NCBI GenBank assembly: GCA_016280525.1
Contig: JAEEGW010000107.1
Span: 1-10,381 of the forward strand
From: Clostridiales bacterium
GTDB taxonomy: Bacteria > Bacillota > Clostridia > Oscillospirales > CAG-272
DNA: 10,381 bases
Direction: 5' to 3'
Shown piece by piece: positions 7,801 to 10,381 of this stretch (position 1 is the first letter of the stretch; each line of letters opens with the position of its first letter). The notes under the pieces were generated by a model. It was given only the letters and a program-made list of their open reading frames with translations, did no database searches and was not told where the DNA came from. A program made the position numbers and the translations under genes.

Positions 7801-7919
7801 ATCCGCTTATAGTTTTTGACAGCGTAGTCATGCTCGTCATAACCGCCGCGTACATCGCCGGCGCTGTGACCGTACGGGCAAAATACGACCTCGGGCTGCA
7901 AAAGCCGCGGGACAAATAA
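4899..7919 (+). CDS. P-type (E1-E2, HAD-superfamily) ATPase of uncertain substrate
   Basis: A 1006-residue membrane pump that should form an aspartyl-phosphate during ATP-driven transport. In order: N-terminal cation-ATPase-like segment (1-45); helices about 52-78 and 93-109; actuator domain with DESMLTGEAD (175-184); helices about 240-263 and 285-314, with IPTGL (301-305) in TM4; DKTGTLT (345-351, phosphorylated D345); nucleotide domain with PFSSANKYSG and MGAPE (427-431); ISGDN (494-498); TGDGVND (563-569); then many helices from 622 to about 992. General layout is P2-like, but substrate residues differ: TM4 lacks the PEGL glutamate and TM6 lacks the TDG motif of calcium pumps. No heavy-metal CPC motif or metal-binding domain is present. 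It resembles the functionally uncharacterised Firmicute P-type ATPases. Roughly four helices (866-992) lie beyond what reads as the normal 10-helix core. It has its own promoter and terminator, so no partner gene is implied. Confidence 0.9.
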   Translation: MKKSDIKREPIERIEADVNVGLSSRQAEERVAKGYGNTATDPNEKSTLGIVAGNLFTFFNVVLFVIAAVFAAFIIVLKAIGRSDIADTYFGISKFMFIIPALMNVGMGSFQEIKSLQVIKKLRIVTETKCRVNRDGRQITVEANKIVLDDIAVISAGDQASADLTVATGEVYVDESMLTGEADHVKKTAGDTILSGSAVIVGEARCRVTAVGNDTYASKLTRKVKSGARHKSELMSTIMKIIKIITAGLGIALTSVFATLIIKIASCGADASVWGMAMSLDDPATWALITLTGGTFGIGMIPTGLVLTASVALMVSIAQLTKKQTLVQELYSLENLSRVDIICLDKTGTLTDGTMTVSDVKAFIPADEVCRHAKAIVASAGDRNATMEAVYKRFGIDENADFKEIIPFSSANKYSGLVYKDGRRLLMGAPEYLLDPGDERLEISAAYAKKGMRVVAMTLDNDLIAFLAIEDHVRDTAPDTLKFFSDNGVTVKVISGDNPLTVSKIAEQCGIKNADKYISLSGIPLEKIPEIAEEYTVFARVSPEQKEALVAALQSKGHKVAMTGDGVNDILALRRSDSSITFAKATEAAKSCSDVVLLDNDFSHLKEVVGEGRRVISNIQKTAVLYLMKTIAVFIFAFALIPFAKGQMWLSVENLYMLEAAVIGTGGFLLSLEPQRTPIKGSFIKNILSQSAAAGILAALSILLPILLNTIPQHFGALPFVSDINVRPMMTVFLTAAGFVVIFSMCIPFNKYRAFVLVALTGVAVILGMMLPASYIGGKTIGEGMLSFDASAGQTIFDSQLLREMFRPGNSEVIKNLFSDRNNFLVIRLFFYIAVPVFVLVRFAVENYARKQFKDVKKNRSFRIGRRLMLASGFVLILHAVLSAIETFANTGYMVNISDKFDKLQGIASFISVVYVILHLTIGYIGYKLWKDPTKKMIKIAFAAAVVLAVITVAATVLSNSLITVSSDPLIVFDSVVMLVITAAYIAGAVTVRAKYDLGLQKPRDK

Positions 7920-7933
7920 AAAAAGCAAAACAA

Positions 7934-7964
7934 AAAACCGCCGTGAAGACGGTTTTGATTTTTT
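7934..7964. terminator. Bidirectional intrinsic terminator between convergent genes
   Basis: AAAACCG (7934-7940) pairs with CGGTTTT (7950-7956) around a nine-base loop. It is followed by six T (7959-7964) on the plus strand and by six A-complement T (7937-7932) on the minus strand. A shorter alternative stem CCGT-GAAG-ACGG is possible in the same place. It serves the ATPase gene and the convergent phosphodiesterase operon. Confidence 0.8.
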
Positions 7965-7970
7965 GTTTGT

Positions 7971-8771
7971 TCAGTCCGTAAACATACCGTCGGGAACTTT
8001 CGCGTCCCAGCGCGGATCCGCGGGTACGCCGAGAGCGCGGCAAATGATAGCCGGGATATCTTTTATCTCAAGCTTTATTTTGCCTTTTTTCACGGTCTTC
8101 CCTTTCGCGGCAAAGAAAACGTACTTTTCCTCGTCCGTTCTGCCGCCGTGACCCGTGCCTATGCCGCCGTGATCCGCCGTAGCTATTATAAGCGTACTGT
8201 CGGCTATGCCGGCTTTTTCCACGGCTGCGCACACTTTTGCGGCGTATCCGTCAACAACGTGCAGCTCTTTCAGATAAAGCGGCGTATTGTAGCCGTATTT
8301 ATGCCCCGCGCCGTCTATCGAATCGAACTGAATGAACAGAAACGTCGGCTTTTCGTTAATTATGAAATCGCAGATCCGCTCCGTCAGAGGTCCGTCCTGA
8401 TCCGTATCTTTTACAACGCCTATATCGGGGTCGGCTATACTTGTATTTATCGGGTTCCAGTGGCTGAAGGAGCCTATGACCGCGTCCGGCATCGCGTCTC
8501 TTATAAGCTTATACACGGTGGGATGTTCGTCTCCGTGCTTATACGGCGTGTCGTCGATCGTGCCGTTAGTCATGCCGTGTTTTTCGGGATATACGCCTAT
8601 GAGCATACTGCCCCAGCATTCCGCGGAGTCCGTGGGGATCGACGTCAGGCAATAGTCGTCCCCGGCGCCTTCTTCCATAAGTCTGTGAATGGTCGGCGTA
8701 TCCGCGCCGCGGTAGAAATTGCCCGCGCCGTCTATCCCTATCAGTATAACGTGCTCGTACTGAAATGACAT
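7971..8771 (-). CDS. Alkaline-phosphatase-superfamily phosphodiesterase/nucleotide pyrophosphatase-like hydrolase
   Basis: A two-metal hydrolase of the type I phosphodiesterase/nucleotide pyrophosphatase group, about 266 residues, with no signal peptide and so presumably cytoplasmic. Numbered from the GTG at 8780, all expected active-site residues are visible: D17 in ILIGIDGAG; the nucleophile position S52 in PTDSAECWGS, followed by GVYPEKHG; D156 and H160 in DGAGHKYG; D203 and H204 in ATADHGG; and H211 in GHGG. These give one metal site D17/S52/D203/H204 and the other D156/H160/H211. The nucleophile is Ser where many NPP members have Thr. Substrate cannot be read from sequence; phosphodiesters, phosphonates or sulfate esters are all hydrolysed within the superfamily. 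I prefer the ATG at 8771 because GGTG lies seven bases upstream; the GTG at 8780 has no Shine-Dalgarno and would add three residues. It lies 14 nt behind the LamG gene and is almost certainly in its operon. Confidence 0.88.
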   Translation of the reverse strand: MSFQYEHVILIGIDGAGNFYRGADTPTIHRLMEEGAGDDYCLTSIPTDSAECWGSMLIGVYPEKHGMTNGTIDDTPYKHGDEHPTVYKLIRDAMPDAVIGSFSHWNPINTSIADPDIGVVKDTDQDGPLTERICDFIINEKPTFLFIQFDSIDGAGHKYGYNTPLYLKELHVVDGYAAKVCAAVEKAGIADSTLIIATADHGGIGTGHGGRTDEEKYVFFAAKGKTVKKGKIKLEIKDIPAIICRALGVPADPRWDAKVPDGMFTD

Positions 8772-8785
8772 TTTACACACCGATT

Positions 8786-10102
8786 TTATTTTTTCTTGCT
8801 TTTTACGATTATGAACACTATAACGCCGACAAGTACGACAGCGCCGCAGATTATGCCTATTATAAGACCGACGTTCGGGCCGTTACCCTGTGAGCCGCCG
8901 TCCGTCGTTTCCGCCGGCTTGTTCGTCTCGGCTTCGGCTCCCGTCGTCGCTTCCGCGGTATCGGCTTCCGTGCCTTTATCCGGTTCGGTCTCTGTCTCGG
9001 TCTCCGTCGCGGCCTCCGTTTCGGTCTCTGTCTCGGTCTCTGTCTCTGTCTCGGTCTCGGTTTCCGTTGCGGGTTCCGTTACCTCAGCCGGATCCTTGGG
9101 CGTTGCGGGATCGGGTGTGTTTTCATAGCTTACGGGTTTGAAGAAGAGCGAATCCTCGTTCTCTATCGGTCCGTCCATAACTCTGATCTCTGCAATAGAG
9201 CCCGCAAAAAGTCTTCTTATCATACCCGCCGGGTCGTTTTCGTTTTTGCAGTCGTTTTCGTGGCCGCCGCCGAATTTACGTCCGACGCCAACTTCCCAGG
9301 AGAAGCTCGGATCGCCCACTTCGATAAACGGGATGTCCTGGAACGTGCGGAGCGGTTCGCCGTCTATGTAATACGTGATGGAGAATCCGTCCGTCGTGAC
9401 GAGCAGGTGATGCCAGCCGTCCGCGCCGATCTTGACTTCATCCATTTCAACGTTTACCTTGGAGGCGTTGTCGCAGTGTACGAACTGAAGCCAGGTCTGG
9501 TTGTCTCCCATCATGCCGCTGGCCGCGTCGTCATTCCATTCGGAGAGCGCTATGGAGAAAGGCGGTTCATTCTGATCCTCTATAACTCCCTGACGCGAGA
9601 ATATGCCGGTATAACGGTTGTAATCGTTATCGAGCTCTGCGGAGAGCTTGAATATGATGTCAACGGAGATACCCTCTTCAAATTCGTTCGTATTCATCGG
9701 AGCGCCGAGTATCGTCTGCAGATATTTGCCGGACGTATAACCGCCGGAATAGCTCGTCTCGCCCGCGTCGTACGGGTCAACGGTCTCGGCAAGTATTTTC
9801 GTGTTGTTTAACTTAAGCGCGGAATCCGTCTTCGTCGTTCCCGCTTCGGCGCCGGTATCCCAGGTGAAGATATCGAGCTGCGAGCCGTTGCCGACTACCT
9901 TTGTCACAAGGTCGTTGCCGTTGCCTGACAGGTCTATGAACTGAAGATCGTCTTTTTCAATGTCGCCTACGTAATAGCCGTCAACGTTCTGGAATTTCCA
10001 GTGCGCTACGACGTGCACGTCGCCGTCGGCGTGAGCCGGGAACGCCGCGAGGCAGCCTATCAGCATTGAGCATAAAAGAATTGATAAAACGAGTTTTTTC
10101 AT
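8786..10102 (-). CDS. Secreted, membrane-anchored LamG/concanavalin-A-fold surface protein
   Basis: A 438-residue exported protein. Residues 1-25 form a signal peptide (KK, hydrophobic core, AHA just before D26). A lipobox-like LIGC at 14-17 is an alternative processing site. Residues about 30-310 read as a LamG/laminin-G-3 jelly roll: VVAHWKFQN at the start, then DGWHHLLVTTDG (228-239), YYIDGEPLRTF (244-254) and GSIAEIRVMDG (301-311). Such domains usually bind carbohydrate or act as lectin-like modules; no catalytic site is visible. A Pro/Thr/Glu linker with a long Thr-Glu run (344-372) leads to a C-terminal helix (411-433) and KSKKK, a tail anchor with no LPxTG motif. The ATG at 10102 has AAAGAAAGG about ten bases upstream and a good promoter. 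It is first gene of an operon with the phosphodiesterase and divergent from a likely AraC-type regulator, suggesting a carbohydrate- or surface-related role. Confidence 0.88.
   Translation of the reverse strand: MKKLVLSILLCSMLIGCLAAFPAHADGDVHVVAHWKFQNVDGYYVGDIEKDDLQFIDLSGNGNDLVTKVVGNGSQLDIFTWDTGAEAGTTKTDSALKLNNTKILAETVDPYDAGETSYSGGYTSGKYLQTILGAPMNTNEFEEGISVDIIFKLSAELDNDYNRYTGIFSRQGVIEDQNEPPFSIALSEWNDDAASGMMGDNQTWLQFVHCDNASKVNVEMDEVKIGADGWHHLLVTTDGFSITYYIDGEPLRTFQDIPFIEVGDPSFSWEVGVGRKFGGGHENDCKNENDPAGMIRRLFAGSIAEIRVMDGPIENEDSLFFKPVSYENTPDPATPKDPAEVTEPATETETETETETETETETEAATETETETEPDKGTEADTAEATTGAEAETNKPAETTDGGSQGNGPNVGLIIGIICGAVVLVGVIVFIIVKSKKK
8987..9073 (-). repeat. Thr-Glu dipeptide tract in the LamG protein
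   Basis: Residues 344-372 are nearly pure Thr-Glu, interrupted once by Ala-Ala. At DNA level this is a hexanucleotide-period repeat (ACCGAG/ACAGAG variants on the minus strand). It serves as an acidic spacer between the LamG domain and the membrane anchor. Mixed codon choice partly breaks DNA identity between copies. Confidence 0.9.
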
Positions 10103-10136
10103 TTTGTTTATTCCTTTCTTTCATATTTACGGATTT

Positions 10137-10165
10137 ATTATATCATATCTCAACCGTTAAATCAA
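10137..10165 (-). promoter_or_regulatory. Sigma-A promoter of the LamG-phosphodiesterase operon
   Basis: TTGATT (10165-10160), 17 bases, then TATAAT (10142-10137) on the minus strand, with TG one base before the -10. Transcription would begin near 10130, leaving a leader of about 28 nt that contains AAAGAAAGG ahead of the ATG. Confidence 0.75.
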
Positions 10166-10224
10166 ACCGAAACCCATAAAAAAGTGGACAAAATTTTACT
10201 ATTTACATATTTTTAATAGATTAC

Positions 10225-10254
10225 CGGTACAAAACGGTACGTTTTACGGTTGAC
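10225..10254 (+). promoter_or_regulatory. CGGTAC direct repeats, candidate operator
   Basis: CGGTAC occurs at 10225-10230 and again at 10235-10240, exactly one helical turn apart, and a partial copy CGGTTG starts at 10247, overlapping the -35 of the rightward promoter. Same-face direct repeats next to a -35 are typical of AraC-family activator sites. The start of a possible AraC-type regulator lies just downstream. No protein-DNA match can be shown from sequence alone. Confidence 0.4.
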
Positions 10255-10278
10255 ATCGCAGGCCAAAAATGATATAAT
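10250..10278 (+). promoter_or_regulatory. Consensus sigma-A promoter of the partial right-end gene
   Basis: TTGACA (10250-10255), 17 bases, then TATAAT (10273-10278), with TG one base upstream of the -10. Both hexamers match the consensus fully. The leader would be about 15 nt, holding GTGAGGT as ribosome binding site eight bases before the ATG at 10299. Confidence 0.85.
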
Positions 10279-10298
10279 CGTTACAGTGAGGTATTACT

Positions 10299-10381
10299 AT
10301 GTTTTATGAGTTTCGTAATATAGGCGATTCGGAATACGTAAGAGTCGATACGGAAAACAATATGAACTATCCGAAGCATAT
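10299..10381 (+). CDS. Start of a probable AraC-family transcriptional regulator (3' end outside window)
   Basis: Only the first 27 codons are present. The frame is open from the ATG at 10299 to the window end, with GTGAGGT eight bases upstream and a consensus promoter. The residues MFYEFRNIGDSEYVR and, further on, NMNYPKH resemble the beginning of AraC-type regulators of Firmicutes, whose N-terminal cupin domain opens with a short beta-strand and a PxHxH sensor motif. PKH at the edge would be the start of that motif. The DNA-binding domain is outside the window, so the family call rests on this short match and on the divergent position next to a surface-protein operon, the usual place for such a regulator. 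Confidence 0.55.
   Translation, partial: MFYEFRNIGDSEYVRVDTENNMNYPKH

Noticed and set aside
8148..8768. 206-aa plus-strand frame opposite the phosphodiesterase
   Set aside because: Antisense to a gene with a complete active-site motif set; its composition has no domain logic and there is no promoter or ribosome binding site.
8987..9073. Hexamer-period repeats considered as a CRISPR array or minisatellite
   Set aside because: No repeat-spacer alternation; the period is six bases and in frame with Thr-Glu codons of a coding sequence.
9260..9811. 183-aa plus-strand frame opposite the LamG gene
   Set aside because: Shadow frame produced by codon bias of the LamG gene; no start signals and no recognisable motif.

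Overview
The window looks like chromosomal DNA of a gut-type, low-to-mid G+C Firmicute, probably an uncultured clostridium of the Oscillospirales/Christensenellales kind. The signs are strong Shine-Dalgarno sites, consensus TTGACA/TATAAT promoters, surface proteins with Thr-Glu (TE) tracts ahead of a C-terminal membrane anchor, and an intergenic compound palindrome resembling repeats I recall from Oscillospiraceae genomes. The taxonomic call is inference; there is no rRNA or other marker gene here.

Left end (1-912): the 3' part of a thioredoxin reductase gene (trxB) and a 63-residue winged-helix protein 19 nt behind it. The second gene ends inside a terminator hairpin, so its stop codon overlaps the stem-loop. 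The convergent gap that follows holds an approximately 97-nt element made of nested hairpins with 23-nt terminal inverted repeats.

Centre left, minus strand (913-4760): an ECF sigma factor gene overlaps by ATGA the start of a very large (1095 aa) single-pass membrane protein. The large protein is probably the sigma factor's regulator or sensor. Its extracellular part is an array of about seven related units of 105-135 residues, apparently arranged with a period of three. A near-consensus sigma-A promoter, and possibly an ECF-type promoter, precede the sigma gene.

Centre right, plus strand (4836-7964): a divergent promoter drives a 1006-aa P-type ATPase. It has intact phosphorylation and hinge motifs but departs from the consensus in the actuator loop, the nucleotide pocket and TM4, and carries extra C-terminal helices. 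A bidirectional terminator closes the unit.

Right end (7971-10381): a two-gene minus-strand operon encodes a secreted or anchored LamG-fold protein with a TE tract, followed by a cytoplasmic alkaline-phosphatase-superfamily phosphodiesterase. It is transcribed away from a gene, cut off by the window end, whose first residues resemble an AraC-type regulator. The 196-bp gap between them contains two good promoters and spaced CGGTAC direct repeats that could be an operator.

The strongest candidate for something undescribed is the sigma factor/giant repeat-protein pair. The LamG-phosphodiesterase-regulator cluster is second.
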